Counted from the stretch's first letter, positions 1 to 7,122 are shown. The stretch is 19,548 nucleotides of DNA from CAXBCP01 sp038120765 (GCA_038120765.1 JAYOMI010000068.1:1-19548), one strand, 5' to 3'. Numbers and translations are program-made. Notes: generated by a model not told the origin, from the letters alone.

Positions 1-58
1 CGGACCCCTTACCCACGCCGTCTCGTGGAGAGGCGGGTACAGTTTCGACCACAGCCAT
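1..58 (-). CDS. rplY: 50S ribosomal protein L25 (Ctc/RplY type), N-terminal fragment
   Basis: Only the first 19 codons are inside the window; the gene runs off the left edge. The visible residues begin MAVVETVPASPRDGVGKGS, which matches the start of L25/Ctc proteins (a short lead-in, then the RxxxGKG segment). L25 binds 5S rRNA in the large ribosomal subunit. The start is supported by a strong Shine-Dalgarno AAGGAG (plus-strand CTCCTT at 65-70) six bases before the ATG. Position immediately downstream of prs is the usual alphaproteobacterial order prs-rplY-pth, which supports the call. A terminator-like hairpin separates it from prs. The C-terminal extension typical of Ctc cannot be checked here. 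Confidence 0.75.
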   Translation of the reverse strand, partial: MAVVETVPASPRDGVGKGS

Positions 59-109
59 GATTGTCTCCTTCAAAATTAGTGTGCCGGCCTCCAGGGGTGC
101 CGGTCACAG

Positions 110-140
110 AAAAAACGCCCCGCCGATTCCGGCGGGGGCG
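110..140 (-). terminator. Rho-independent terminator after prs
   Basis: Read on the minus strand just after the prs stop codon, a GC-rich stem (arms at 130-140 and 116-125, one bulged G, ATTC-type loop) is followed by six T residues (plus-strand A110-A115). This is a classical intrinsic terminator. It lies between prs and rplY, so rplY must rely on read-through or on a promoter in the 50 bases that follow. Confidence 0.75.
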
Positions 141-165
141 CGCGTTATTAGCGGTAAATCAGGTC

Positions 166-1098
166 CTAGTCAAACAGACTGGAAACGGACCGGGCATCGC
201 TGATCCGCTCAATTGCTTCGCCCATCAGCGGCGCGATCGAAATCTGCTTGATATTGCTGGCGACCCGGACGGCCTCTGTACCCAGGATGGAATCGGTAAT
301 GACCATCGATTCCAGGGGAGAGGAGGATATCCGGCTGACGGCGCCGCCCGACAGCACGCCGTGGGTGATATAGGCATGAACGGCCTTTGCGCCTGCTTCC
401 TTGAGGGCCTGCGCCGCATTGCACAGCGTACCGCCGGAATCGACGATATCGTCGACCAGGATGCAGGTGCGGTCCTTGACGTCACCGATAATGTGCATCA
501 CTTCGGACACGCCTGCGCGTTCGCGCCGTTTGTCGATAATAGCGAGGTCGGTCCCAAGCCGTTTGGCAAAGGCGCGGGCGCGCACCACGCCGCCGACATC
601 GGGGGAGACCATGATCAGATTCCCGTTATCGAAATTTTCCTCGATATGGCGGATAAACACGGGGGCCGCGAACAGGTTGTCCAACGGGATATCGAAAAAC
701 CCCTGAATCTGGCCGGCATGCAGGTCCATTGTCAGGACCCGGTCGGCGCCGGCAACCGTGATCAGGTTGGCAACCAGTTTTGCCGAAATCGGCGTCCGCG
801 GGCCGGACTTGCGGTCCTGCCGGGCATAGCCGAAATAGGGCATCACGGCGGTGATTCGGCTGGCGGATCCGCGCCGGACCGCGTCCAGGGCGACGAGAAG
901 CTCCATGAGGTGATCGTTGGCCGGATAGGATGTGGACTGCACAATGAAGACGTCTTCGCCGCGCACGTTTTCGTGGATTTCCACAAAACATTCCATATCC
1001 GAGAATCGCCTGACGCTGGCATTGGTCAGTGGCAGGTTAAGATAGGCGGCGATTGCTTCGGACAGCGGACGGTTGCTGTTACACGCAATGATCTTCAT
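166..1098 (-). CDS. prs: Ribose-phosphate pyrophosphokinase (PRPP synthetase)
   Basis: Full-length class I PRPP synthetase of 310 residues, the normal family length. It transfers pyrophosphate from ATP to ribose-5-phosphate to give PRPP for purine, pyrimidine, histidine, tryptophan and NAD synthesis in the cytosol. Visible signatures are the N-terminal RRFSDMECFVEI segment (30-41), the MPYFGYARQDRK loop (86-97), the catalytic-site DLHAGQIQGFF (125-135), the KRR flexible-loop basic residues (190-192) and the PRPP-binding loop VDDIVDSGGT (215-224). The ATG start is fixed by the conserved first residues; the ribosome site is weak (GGAAGTGGA). A possible promoter lies at 1183-1211 and a terminator follows the stop. 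Identity is secure. Confidence 0.97.
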   Translation of the reverse strand: MKIIACNSNRPLSEAIAAYLNLPLTNASVRRFSDMECFVEIHENVRGEDVFIVQSTSYPANDHLMELLVALDAVRRGSASRITAVMPYFGYARQDRKSGPRTPISAKLVANLITVAGADRVLTMDLHAGQIQGFFDIPLDNLFAAPVFIRHIEENFDNGNLIMVSPDVGGVVRARAFAKRLGTDLAIIDKRRERAGVSEVMHIIGDVKDRTCILVDDIVDSGGTLCNAAQALKEAGAKAVHAYITHGVLSGGAVSRISSSPLESMVITDSILGTEAVRVASNIKQISIAPLMGEAIERISDARSVSSLFD

Positions 1099-1182
1099 GT
1101 ACGTCCACTTCCATTCCTGCAGGCAAACCGGCAGGTAGATAATGTTTGTCCCCGCGCCCGCCTCCCGAGCCGACGCCCGGGC

Positions 1183-1211
1183 AAATTACCAGTGGCACCG
1201 GGGGGTGTAAA
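1183..1211 (-). promoter_or_regulatory. Candidate prs promoter
   Basis: On the minus strand, TTTACA (1211-1206; 5 of 6 to the -35 consensus) is followed after 17 bases by TAATTT (1188-1183; only a partial -10 match). It lies in the 140-bp gap between the lipoprotein gene and prs, where a promoter is expected. The -10 is weak, so this is a tentative call. Confidence 0.3.
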
Positions 1212-1238
1212 CGCTCAACGATTCTTATATTGCCGCAC

Positions 1239-2207
1239 TCACCGGACAGGCGGCACCTGAACTGCATCAGGTGCTTCAGCAGGTGGCGGGCCGGCAGCGG
1301 AAAGCGCGCTTTCCGGCACTTTTGCCAGAATATCGCCGATGCCCTGGGCCGCGCCGAGGGCTATGCCGCGGGCAATACCGGGCCATTCGTTTTCCAGTGC
1401 GTCAGCGGCCACTGTATTCTTCTGGTGCAGTTTCCCGAACTCCCGCCCGTCCGGACCCATCACGGTCCATTCGAGTCCGAGTTCTCGCTGTCCTTCCGGC
1501 GCCGGCGTGCCGGAAGGCGCGGCGGCAAGTGTCACGATCCCCACGATAACCAGAGAATCGTCACGCATTCTGGACGAAACCCGGAGTGCCGCGCGGCGGA
1601 GCGCCGTTTCCAGTTCGGAGCGAAGCAGAGCCCCGGCCGTCTCGGGCGCGCCGTCAATCTTCCAGACGTGCAATGTGCGCTTCGCGCGGCCCGCAGTGCG
1701 GTCGCGTTCTTCGGGACCCTGGATGATCGCCGCGATTTTGCCGGCCGATTTCTGGGCTATCTCGCGCAACAGGGTCGGACTGCCCTGCGCCCAGGCCGTC
1801 TTCCGGGTGGCTATATCCAGGGCATGCTCGCCCTGCTGAATGCCGTTGTGATCGGATACCCGCCAGATGACTCTGATTTCGCTGCGCGTGCCGCCCACAG
1901 GCCTTGCGATGGCCTGACCTGTCAGTTCAAGGCTGGAGATGTTGCCGCGTTCGGTGAAAGCGGGAAGGTTCCTGTCAAGCAGCGCTATCGCCATCTGACG
2001 CGCCAGCGCCGAGCCGGTGTCGTCCGGCATGCCCTCTACAGGTCGAACGACGATACCGGACCTGTCCGGCAGGGTCAGAAGCGGGTTCGCCGACTTTTTC
2101 GTCGCTGCCGGCTGGAAAGGCTGTGGCAGGGGCTGGCAGGCGGCGACTGCCAATGCCAGCCCCCCCAGCGCCGACAGAAGGGCGGTGACGGGACGCCTAG
2201 ATCGCAC
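1239..2207 (-). CDS. Putative lipoprotein of unknown function
   Basis: A 322-residue protein with a basic N-terminus (MRSRRP), a hydrophobic stretch and a lipobox LAVAAC that would place the lipidated cysteine at residue 24, so it is predicted to be an envelope lipoprotein. I do not recognise a named domain in the mature part, which has mixed alpha/beta-like composition and a Pro/Ala-rich tail (about 300-322). The start is GTG at 2207; no ATG in this frame preserves the signal peptide. It is preceded at 56 bp by pgeF, and a tiny open frame (2197-2262) ends inside its first codons, suggesting translational coupling. Position in the lgt-midA-pgeF cluster fits an envelope role, but that is inference from context. 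Lipoprotein prediction is good; function is unknown. Confidence 0.8.
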   Translation of the reverse strand: MRSRRPVTALLSALGGLALAVAACQPLPQPFQPAATKKSANPLLTLPDRSGIVVRPVEGMPDDTGSALARQMAIALLDRNLPAFTERGNISSLELTGQAIARPVGGTRSEIRVIWRVSDHNGIQQGEHALDIATRKTAWAQGSPTLLREIAQKSAGKIAAIIQGPEERDRTAGRAKRTLHVWKIDGAPETAGALLRSELETALRRAALRVSSRMRDDSLVIVGIVTLAAAPSGTPAPEGQRELGLEWTVMGPDGREFGKLHQKNTVAADALENEWPGIARGIALGAAQGIGDILAKVPESALSAAGPPPAEAPDAVQVPPVR

Positions 2208-2262
2208 AGCTCACCATGAGGCCGAGGATCAGCGCGAACAGGAAAACGATCATGTGCGGCAA
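2197..2262 (-). CDS. Candidate hydrophobic micro-ORF (leader or mini-lipoprotein)
   Basis: An open frame between pgeF and the lipoprotein gene. From TTG at 2262 it encodes 21 residues, MPHMIVFLFALILGLMVSCAI; from the internal ATG at 2253 it encodes 18. The TTG start follows the pgeF stop by one base and has GGAGG nine bases upstream (inside the end of pgeF). The stop overlaps the GTG start region of the downstream lipoprotein gene. Sixteen of the 18 codons from the ATG end in G or C, as in real genes here. The peptide is a single hydrophobic segment ending LMVSC-AI, which looks like a signal peptide with a marginal lipobox. It could be a coupling leader, a membrane micro-protein or chance. 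Function unknown. Confidence 0.35.
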   Translation of the reverse strand: MPHMIVFLFALILGLMVSCAI

Positions 2263-2263
2263 T

Positions 2264-3040
2264 TCAGACTGCCTCCGTCAGTCTGATGGCGGAAAGACCC
2301 CGACCGTAGTCGTCTTCTCCACGATGGCATGTGCGTCGATAGCTGAAAAACAGGTTCTCCGAGGCATAGGTGTCCATGTCGAGGGCATCCCGGGCCGATA
2401 TGCCGGCCTTTTGCAGACGGCGGAGGACGTATCCCTGTAAATCGAAGAGGTGTTTGCCGGTATCGCCGTCGGGTCGAAAGAGCACCACGGTTCCGGGATC
2501 GTCCTCAATGAACGGGTCGGGGAAATCCGGCCCGACCTGATAGGAGGCCTGTGCGATGCAGGGACCCACCGTCGCCCCGATGTTCCGCCGCCGTGCGCCG
2601 AGGTCTTCCATCGCCGCGATCGTGTTCTCGACCACGCCGCCCAGCGCGCCGCGCCACCCGGCATGGGCAGCGCCTATGACCCCGGCCTCCGCATCCGCGA
2701 ACAGAACCGGCGCGCAATCTGCCGTCAGGATGCCCAGCGCGATGCCCGGCGTTCTTGTGACCATGGCATCGGCCTCCGGGCGGTCGGCCAGAACGGACGC
2801 CGGGTCCGTCAGCGTCACGACATCCGGACTGTGAACCTGGTACAGCGTCACCAGCCGGTCGTCTTCCAGGTCCAGATGGGCTGCCGCCCTGCGTTTGTTT
2901 TCGGCAACGCGTTCGGGGGCGTCGGACGAGCCCGCGCCGCAATTGAGAGAGGCGAATATGCCCTCGCTCACGCCGCCTTCCCGCGTGAAAAATGCGTGTC
3001 TGATGCCGGAGATATTGTCCAGCGCGGGGGATTTCAGCAT
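2264..3040 (-). CDS. pgeF: Peptidoglycan editing factor PgeF / YfiH-family (LACC1-like) purine nucleoside enzyme
   Basis: YfiH/DUF152 family protein. Members are described as cytosolic zinc-dependent enzymes acting on purine nucleosides, and E. coli PgeF keeps wrong amino acids out of peptidoglycan precursors. Motifs seen from the chosen start: GIRHAFFTREGGVSEG (12-27), the zinc triad His70 (QVHSPD), Cys109 (TADC) and His126 (AHAGWRG), and VGPCI (158-162). The start at 3040 gives 258 residues beginning MLKSP, the usual family start, with GAAGAG just upstream; a second in-frame ATG at 3055 adds five residues but has a poorer ribosome site. The gene overlaps the end of midA by seven bases, so translation is probably coupled. 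Identity is secure. Confidence 0.93.
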   Translation of the reverse strand: MLKSPALDNISGIRHAFFTREGGVSEGIFASLNCGAGSSDAPERVAENKRRAAAHLDLEDDRLVTLYQVHSPDVVTLTDPASVLADRPEADAMVTRTPGIALGILTADCAPVLFADAEAGVIGAAHAGWRGALGGVVENTIAAMEDLGARRRNIGATVGPCIAQASYQVGPDFPDPFIEDDPGTVVLFRPDGDTGKHLFDLQGYVLRRLQKAGISARDALDMDTYASENLFFSYRRTCHRGEDDYGRGLSAIRLTEAV

Positions 3041-4122
3041 GTCTCTTCGGCCCATGATTCGAACCCGGCCAGTCTAGGCATTTCGGGCGACGTCGCCACC
3101 ATAACCTTGAAGAGTTCGCCCATCTCCGCTGGATCGGTCAGACGGCTGGTCGCCGACACCAGGTTTGCGCCGGCCTCGGGAGATGCCGTCTTCAGAAGCT
3201 GCTGCGTTCGCTCCTGTATGCCGATCGTCCCGAGGAATTCAGATTGCGTGATCGGATCGCTCGTCGCCGCCCCGGCCGATCGCAAACGGCGGGCGAAGGC
3301 GTCGAAATCGACATGCGCTGTCAGATCCGCTTTGCCGGGATCGGTCAGCGGGTCGGCGAATGCGTGACGATGGATGGCCTGAAGCGTGTCGCCTGCGGCG
3401 GGTTCGCCATGCCCATAATCTATCACAAGCGCCGCCCCCGGCGCGGAGCGCAGGCGACGACCCAGGCGGTCGGCGAAATCCATTGCGGCAGGGCAGGTCT
3501 CGAAGATTGCTCCCCGCGGCGCGTCGGAAGGTAACGCGGGCAGGCAAGCCGACGCAGTCTTGCCGGTGACGAACGCAAGCTCTTCGTTGGCGATCCCGAT
3601 GCATCGCTCGACCCAGCCCGTATCGGTCGACACGAACTGATGTATCGGCAGGGCATCCAGAAATTCGTTTGCAACCAGTATTGTCGCACCCGCCGGGATG
3701 GTGGCGATGTCGTCATGCCAGCAGGGTGCATGCCCGGCCAGGGTTTCCTCCTGCCGGCGGCGCATGGCGGGGCTGTTCTCGACGAGATGGATGTCGATCG
3801 CTCTGGCGAAATCCGGCACCGATTTCGCGGCCCGCAGCATGTCTTTCATTAAGGTGCCGCGACCCGGGCCGCATTCGATAAGGATCAGGTTTTTGGGGGA
3901 TCCCATCTGCTGCCATGTTACGGCGGCCCACAGCCCGATCAGTTCGCCGAATACCTGGGAAATTTCCGGTGCCGTGATGAAATCGCCCGCGGCACCGAAG
4001 GGATCGCCGGTCATGTAATAGCCGTGATCGGGATGACCGAGAGCGAGTTCCATGAATTCAGCGACGGAAATCGGGCCGTCCCCGGCAATCCGGTCGCGGA
4101 TCAGCGCTTCAAGGGGAGACAT
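3034..4122 (-). CDS. midA: SAM-dependent methyltransferase, MidA/NDUFAF7 family
   Basis: A 362-residue member of the DUF185/MidA family. The mitochondrial homologue NDUFAF7 methylates an arginine of the complex I subunit NDUFS2; the bacterial substrate is not established. Visible features are the N-terminal HPDHGYYMTGDPFGAAGDFIT block (30-50), the SAM-binding glycine motif LIECGPGRGTL (81-91) and the NEFLDALP motif that follows the Rossmann core. The ATG overlaps the last 14 bases of lgt, and the 3' end overlaps pgeF, so lgt-midA-pgeF form one coupled transcript, a common alphaproteobacterial arrangement. Family assignment is secure; the substrate is inferred from homologues. Confidence 0.92.
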   Translation of the reverse strand: MSPLEALIRDRIAGDGPISVAEFMELALGHPDHGYYMTGDPFGAAGDFITAPEISQVFGELIGLWAAVTWQQMGSPKNLILIECGPGRGTLMKDMLRAAKSVPDFARAIDIHLVENSPAMRRRQEETLAGHAPCWHDDIATIPAGATILVANEFLDALPIHQFVSTDTGWVERCIGIANEELAFVTGKTASACLPALPSDAPRGAIFETCPAAMDFADRLGRRLRSAPGAALVIDYGHGEPAAGDTLQAIHRHAFADPLTDPGKADLTAHVDFDAFARRLRSAGAATSDPITQSEFLGTIGIQERTQQLLKTASPEAGANLVSATSRLTDPAEMGELFKVMVATSPEMPRLAGFESWAEETC

Positions 4123-4912
4123 TTTTCCGCGAAACGACGATCAGCCAGACGCCGATTGCAAACAGCGGCAGCGAGAGCAACTGGCCCATCGTTGCTCCCA
4201 TTGCAAGAAAACCGAGATGCGCGTCCGGCTCGCGAAAAAATTCGGCGACCGGACGGCCAATGCCATATCCGACCATAAAAACGCCCGAGAGAAAGCCCCG
4301 TCGTTCAAACGTGCCCGGGCGCGACGCGAACCATGCCAGGACAAGGAACAGAAGCAGGCCTTCCAGCAATGCCTCGTAAAGCTGGCTCGGGTGTCGCGGC
4401 AGGGGGCCGGCGCCCGGGAACACCATCCCGAGAGGGGAATCCGTCACCCGGCCATATAGCTCGCCATTGATAAAGTTTGCGATACGGCCGAGGAACAGGC
4501 CGATCGGCGCCGTACAGGCGACGATATCGCCGATTGCGATCCAGGAATAATTGCGGAGGCGCGAAAACAGCCAAATCGCGAAGATCACGCCCAGCAATCC
4601 GCCATGAAACGACATGCCGCCCTGCCATACCGCAAATGCTTCGAGCGGGTGGTCCAGGTAGTAGCCAGCCTTGTAGAAAATCACGTAGCCAAGCCGCCCG
4701 CCCAGCACCACCCCGAGGGTCGCCCAGACGATAAAGTCGTCCACATGCTCTTTGGTTATTCCCGCCGGCGAGCGCCGGGCGAGCACCACCATGTATCGCC
4801 ACGCGAGCAGAATACCCGCGATATAGGAAAGCGCGTACCAGCGGACCGCAAAGGGCCCGATTTCGATCAGTACCGGATCGATGGCGGGGTAGGTCAGGGT
4901 GAAGACGGTCAT
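4109..4912 (-). CDS. lgt: Prolipoprotein diacylglyceryl transferase
   Basis: Lgt of 267 residues, an inner-membrane enzyme that moves the diacylglyceryl group of phosphatidylglycerol onto the lipobox cysteine of prolipoproteins. The sequence shows several transmembrane helices, the SFHGGLLG segment with His103, the Lgt signature GRIANFINGE (142-151, with Arg143, Asn146 and Glu151 at the same positions as in the E. coli enzyme) and HPSQLYEAL (174-182). The C-terminal YGIGRPVAEFFREPD corresponds to the family's conserved arginine segment. The second glycine of the usual GRIGNF is alanine here, a mild variant. It starts 38 bp after hldD with no clear Shine-Dalgarno. It probably lipidates the lipoprotein encoded further along the same cluster. 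Confidence 0.97.
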   Translation of the reverse strand: MTVFTLTYPAIDPVLIEIGPFAVRWYALSYIAGILLAWRYMVVLARRSPAGITKEHVDDFIVWATLGVVLGGRLGYVIFYKAGYYLDHPLEAFAVWQGGMSFHGGLLGVIFAIWLFSRLRNYSWIAIGDIVACTAPIGLFLGRIANFINGELYGRVTDSPLGMVFPGAGPLPRHPSQLYEALLEGLLLFLVLAWFASRPGTFERRGFLSGVFMVGYGIGRPVAEFFREPDAHLGFLAMGATMGQLLSLPLFAIGVWLIVVSRKNVSP

Positions 4913-4950
4913 TGGCAGGACATGTGGTGCATGGCGATCGAACTGCGCGT

Positions 4951-5937
4951 TCAGATATACGGGTCGGAAGCCATCAGGCTCTCGCGGACGTATTTTCCGA
5001 CGCCGTCTTCAAGCGCAGTCGGCGCCTGATCATACCCCGCGGCGCGCAGGCGGGTCATGTCGGCTTCCGTGAAATACTGGTAGCGGTCGCGGATCGCCTC
5101 GGGCGTATCGACGAACTCTATCACCGGCGTCTTGCCCATCGCCGCAAAGACGGCTTTTGCGAGGTCCGCAAAGGTGCGAGCCGATCCGGTGCCGACGTTG
5201 AATATCCCTGAGACGTCCGGGTTCGCGGACAGCCAGAGGGCGATATTCACGCAGTCGCCGACCCAGACGAAGTCGCGCTCCTGGCCGCCGTCGGGATAGT
5301 CCGGGTTGTGCGATCGGAACAGAACGGCCTTTCCGTCTTCGGATATTTCGCGGAAATTTTTCAGAACGACGCTGATCTGTCCGCCTTTGTGATACTCGTT
5401 CGGGCCATAGACATTGAAGAATTTCAATCCGGCCCAGTGCGGTGGGCGGGGTCCGTTTTCGGAAACGATACGCGCGACACGCCGGTCGAATGCATGTTTG
5501 GACCAGCCATAGGCGTTCATCGGTCGCAGCCTGGCCAGGCCTTCGATCGAATCGTCGTCGCTGAAGCCGCGTTCGCCGTCCCCGTAGGTCGCGGCCGATG
5601 AGGCATAGATCAGCGGGGTATCCGCATGCGCGCACCAGTTCCACAGATCGAGGGACAGCCGGATGTTGGACTGAACGATCAGGTCGGCGTCGCGCTCGGT
5701 CGTCGCGGAAACGGCGCCCATGTGAAAAACCGTCTCGATATCCTTCGAATTGTCGCCGAGGAATTCGGCAAGGGCATCCGGGGTGATGATATCCGCCAGT
5801 TCGCGCTTTGCGATATTTTTCCATTTGTCGTCGTGGCCCAGAATGTCGCAGACCACGATGTCGCGGTCGCCCCGGGCCTCCAGAGCCTGGACGAGATTGG
5901 AACCGATAAATCCGGCACCGCCGGTGATGATTATCAT
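4951..5937 (-). CDS. hldD: ADP-L-glycero-D-manno-heptose 6-epimerase
   Basis: A 328-residue short-chain dehydrogenase-type epimerase that converts ADP-D-glycero- to ADP-L-glycero-D-manno-heptose, the last step of nucleotide-activated heptose synthesis for the LPS inner core. It shows the NAD(P)-binding GGAGFIGSN (6-14), the HldD-typical DILGHDDKWKNI (31-42), the catalytic Tyr143-xxx-Lys147 (YGWSK) and FFNVYGPNEYHKGGQ (173-187). The ATG is fixed by the Rossmann start; the nearest ribosome site (GGAG) lies 12 bases away. It heads the minus-strand cluster leading into lgt and has its own promoter candidate, interleaved with that of ubiK. No other heptose gene is in the window. Identity is strong; it could also act on a related ADP-sugar. 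Confidence 0.92.
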   Translation of the reverse strand: MIIITGGAGFIGSNLVQALEARGDRDIVVCDILGHDDKWKNIAKRELADIITPDALAEFLGDNSKDIETVFHMGAVSATTERDADLIVQSNIRLSLDLWNWCAHADTPLIYASSAATYGDGERGFSDDDSIEGLARLRPMNAYGWSKHAFDRRVARIVSENGPRPPHWAGLKFFNVYGPNEYHKGGQISVVLKNFREISEDGKAVLFRSHNPDYPDGGQERDFVWVGDCVNIALWLSANPDVSGIFNVGTGSARTFADLAKAVFAAMGKTPVIEFVDTPEAIRDRYQYFTEADMTRLRAAGYDQAPTALEDGVGKYVRESLMASDPYI

Positions 5938-5969
5938 GCGTGAGGTCTACTCCGTTATTCCACATGCCG

Positions 5970-5998
5970 GTTATAGGATCGGGCGCGACAAGCGGCAA
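5970..5998 (-). promoter_or_regulatory. Candidate hldD-lgt cluster promoter
   Basis: On the minus strand TTGCCG (5998-5993; 4 of 6 to the -35 consensus) is separated by 17 bases from TATAAC (5975-5970; 5 of 6 to the -10). Transcription would start about 25 bases before the hldD ATG. It overlaps the divergent ubiK promoter candidate. Confidence 0.45.
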
Positions 5999-6013
5999 AC
6001 ATGGACTTATATT
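5985..6013 (+). promoter_or_regulatory. Candidate ubiK promoter
   Basis: GCGACA (5985-5990; 4 of 6 to the -35) is followed after 17 bases by TATATT (6008-6013; 5 of 6 to the -10). Spacing to the ubiK ATG at 6055 leaves a leader of roughly 35 bases containing GGAGG. Confidence 0.45.
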
Positions 6014-6054
6014 AGACACCATACACATTCAGACCCGCTGGAGGCAGTAAGATC

Positions 6055-6366
6055 ATGCAAAGCCGCAACCGAGTATTCGACGATGCCGCCCGCATAGCCG
6101 GCGGCGCGTTTGGAACGCTGTCCGGAATCCGGCGCGAGGTCGAGGGCGTGGTCCGTCACCAGATCGATAAGCTGTTGTCGGGCATGGACCTCGTTACGCG
6201 CGATGAATTCGACGCGGTGAAGGCGATGGCGATCCGGGCCCGCGAAGAGAACGAGCGGCTGGAAGCGCGCTTGCAGGCTCTGGAAACGGCGTCCGAAAAG
6301 ACGGCGCCGGCGGCGCGCGGCAAACCTAGGACGTCGTCCAAAGGCGCCGCAACAAAAAAGAGCTGA
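6055..6366 (+). CDS. ubiK: Ubiquinone biosynthesis accessory factor UbiK (BMFP/YqiC family)
   Basis: A 103-residue protein of the BMFP/UbiK family. In E. coli UbiK supports aerobic ubiquinone synthesis together with UbiJ, and the family tends to trimerise and bind membranes. The N-terminal half (1-45) is an amphipathic segment with ARIAGGAFGTLSGIRREVE. It is followed by LVTRDEFDAVKAMA, the most conserved part, then a heptad-like coiled coil (about 50-80) and a low-complexity Ala/Lys-rich tail ending KKS. The start is supported by GGAGG at 6040-6044. In many alphaproteobacteria this gene lies divergent from lgt; here hldD sits between them. Role in ubiquinone synthesis is inferred from the family. 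Confidence 0.88.
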   Translation: MQSRNRVFDDAARIAGGAFGTLSGIRREVEGVVRHQIDKLLSGMDLVTRDEFDAVKAMAIRAREENERLEARLQALETASEKTAPAARGKPRTSSKGAATKKS

Positions 6367-6383
6367 GTCCGCCGAAACGGACT
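6366..6383 (+). terminator. Weak hairpin after ubiK
   Basis: AGTCCG (6366-6371) and CGGACT (6378-6383) form a six-pair stem with a CCGAAA loop starting at the ubiK stop codon. There is no run of T directly after it, so it is at best a weak terminator or a 3' stabilising stem. Confidence 0.25.
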
Positions 6384-6414
6384 TATCCACTACATTTTGT
6401 GTTTAGGCCTCGCT

Positions 6415-6431
6415 AGGACACCAATTGTCCT
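6415..6431. other. Short inverted repeat between ubiK and ybjN
   Basis: AGGACA (6415-6420) and TGTCCT (6426-6431) are perfect inverted repeats around CCAAT. It lies about 40 bases upstream of the ybjN promoter candidate and might be an operator or a hairpin. No regulator is recognised. Confidence 0.25.
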
Positions 6432-6469
6432 TGCGCGGTAATTTCCGTTCTGGCACCCTAAATGTTGTG

Positions 6470-6497
6470 TTGATACTCTCTCCAACCCCAGTATTTT
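6470..6497 (+). promoter_or_regulatory. Candidate ybjN-proC promoter
   Basis: TTGATA (6470-6475; 5 of 6 to the -35) and TATTTT (6492-6497; 4 of 6 to the -10) are separated by 16 bases, 71 bases before the ybjN ATG. Confidence 0.35.
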
Positions 6498-6567
6498 GCG
6501 GGCGACCCTGCTTTATAGCGGGCTTCGGGGGCGTAAATGCACCTAAACGTGTTCAAGGGGGTCAGGC

Positions 6568-7071
6568 ATGACGGCATTAAGCAAGGAATTCGAAAAATCA
6601 GCGCCCAATCCGCTCGATATGATTGAGCAGATAGCGACAAGCCACGACTGGCTTTACGAACGTTCGAGCGATCAGGACATCGCCGTCGAGGTAACAGGTC
6701 ACTGGTGCGACTACCGGATGTTCGTGTCATGGCATGCTGACGTTCATGCACTCCTGTTTGCCTGCGCATTCGATATGCGCGTACCGGAAAAGAAGTCGGA
6801 ATCCATTCACCCGCTGCTGGCGATCATCAACGAACGCCTCCTTGTCGGTCATTTCGACCTGTGGTCTGATGACGGTCTGCCGGTGTTCCGCCATGCGCTG
6901 TTGCTTCGGGGTGTCGCCGGAGTGAGCCAGGAACAGCTCGAGGATGTCGTCGATATCGCGTTTACAGAGAGCGAGCGCTATTATCCGGCATTCCAGTTCG
7001 TGATCTGGGGCGGCAAATCCCCGGAAGACGCGATGGCAGCGGCTATTCTTGAAACCGAGGGTGAAGCCTGA
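6568..7071 (+). CDS. YbjN domain-containing protein
   Basis: A 167-residue cytosolic protein of the YbjN family, whose fold resembles type III secretion chaperones; its molecular role in alphaproteobacteria is not established. Recognisable parts are the N-terminal PLDMIEQIATSHDW helix, the central strand pair around VEVTGHWCDYRMFVSW (about 34-50), LLAIINERLLVGHFDLWSDDGLPVFRH (about 80-108) and the C-terminal SERYYPAFQFVIWGGKSPEDA (about 132-152). The start is supported by GGGGG a few bases upstream. It is followed after 51 bp by proC on the same strand, a pairing common in alphaproteobacteria, so the two are probably co-transcribed. No catalytic residues are evident. Family call is good; function is open. 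Confidence 0.85.
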   Translation: MTALSKEFEKSAPNPLDMIEQIATSHDWLYERSSDQDIAVEVTGHWCDYRMFVSWHADVHALLFACAFDMRVPEKKSESIHPLLAIINERLLVGHFDLWSDDGLPVFRHALLLRGVAGVSQEQLEDVVDIAFTESERYYPAFQFVIWGGKSPEDAMAAAILETEGEA

Positions 7072-7091
7072 GCGCACGCCGTCAAAAGGCG

Positions 7092-7113
7092 CCGCCCCGA
7101 GAAACCGGGCGGT
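7092..7113 (+). other. Small hairpin in the ybjN-proC gap
   Basis: CCGCCC and GGGCGG, separated by a nine-base AT-containing loop, form a six-pair stem between ybjN and proC. It has no T-run, so it is more likely an intercistronic stem than a terminator. Ends are approximate. Confidence 0.3.
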
Positions 7114-7122
7114 AGAAACCGG

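Noticed and set aside
81..103. Direct repeat GTGCCGG and a weak CCGGC/GCCGG stem upstream of rplY.
   Set aside because: Five pairs with a ten-base loop in a GC-rich stretch is within chance expectation; no recognisable ribosomal-protein leader.
61..1260. A long plus-strand open frame of about 400 codons opposite prs.
   Set aside because: It is antisense to a full, motif-complete PRPP synthetase gene and shows no domain character; it results from GC-rich codon bias on the other strand.
1146..2219. A long plus-strand open frame opposite the lipoprotein gene.
   Set aside because: Composition is Arg/Gly-rich without recognisable motifs; the minus-strand frame has a proper signal peptide and lipobox.
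2450..3367. A plus-strand open frame of about 305 codons across pgeF and midA.
   Set aside because: It spans the junction of two well-supported minus-strand genes and has no domain features or ribosome site.
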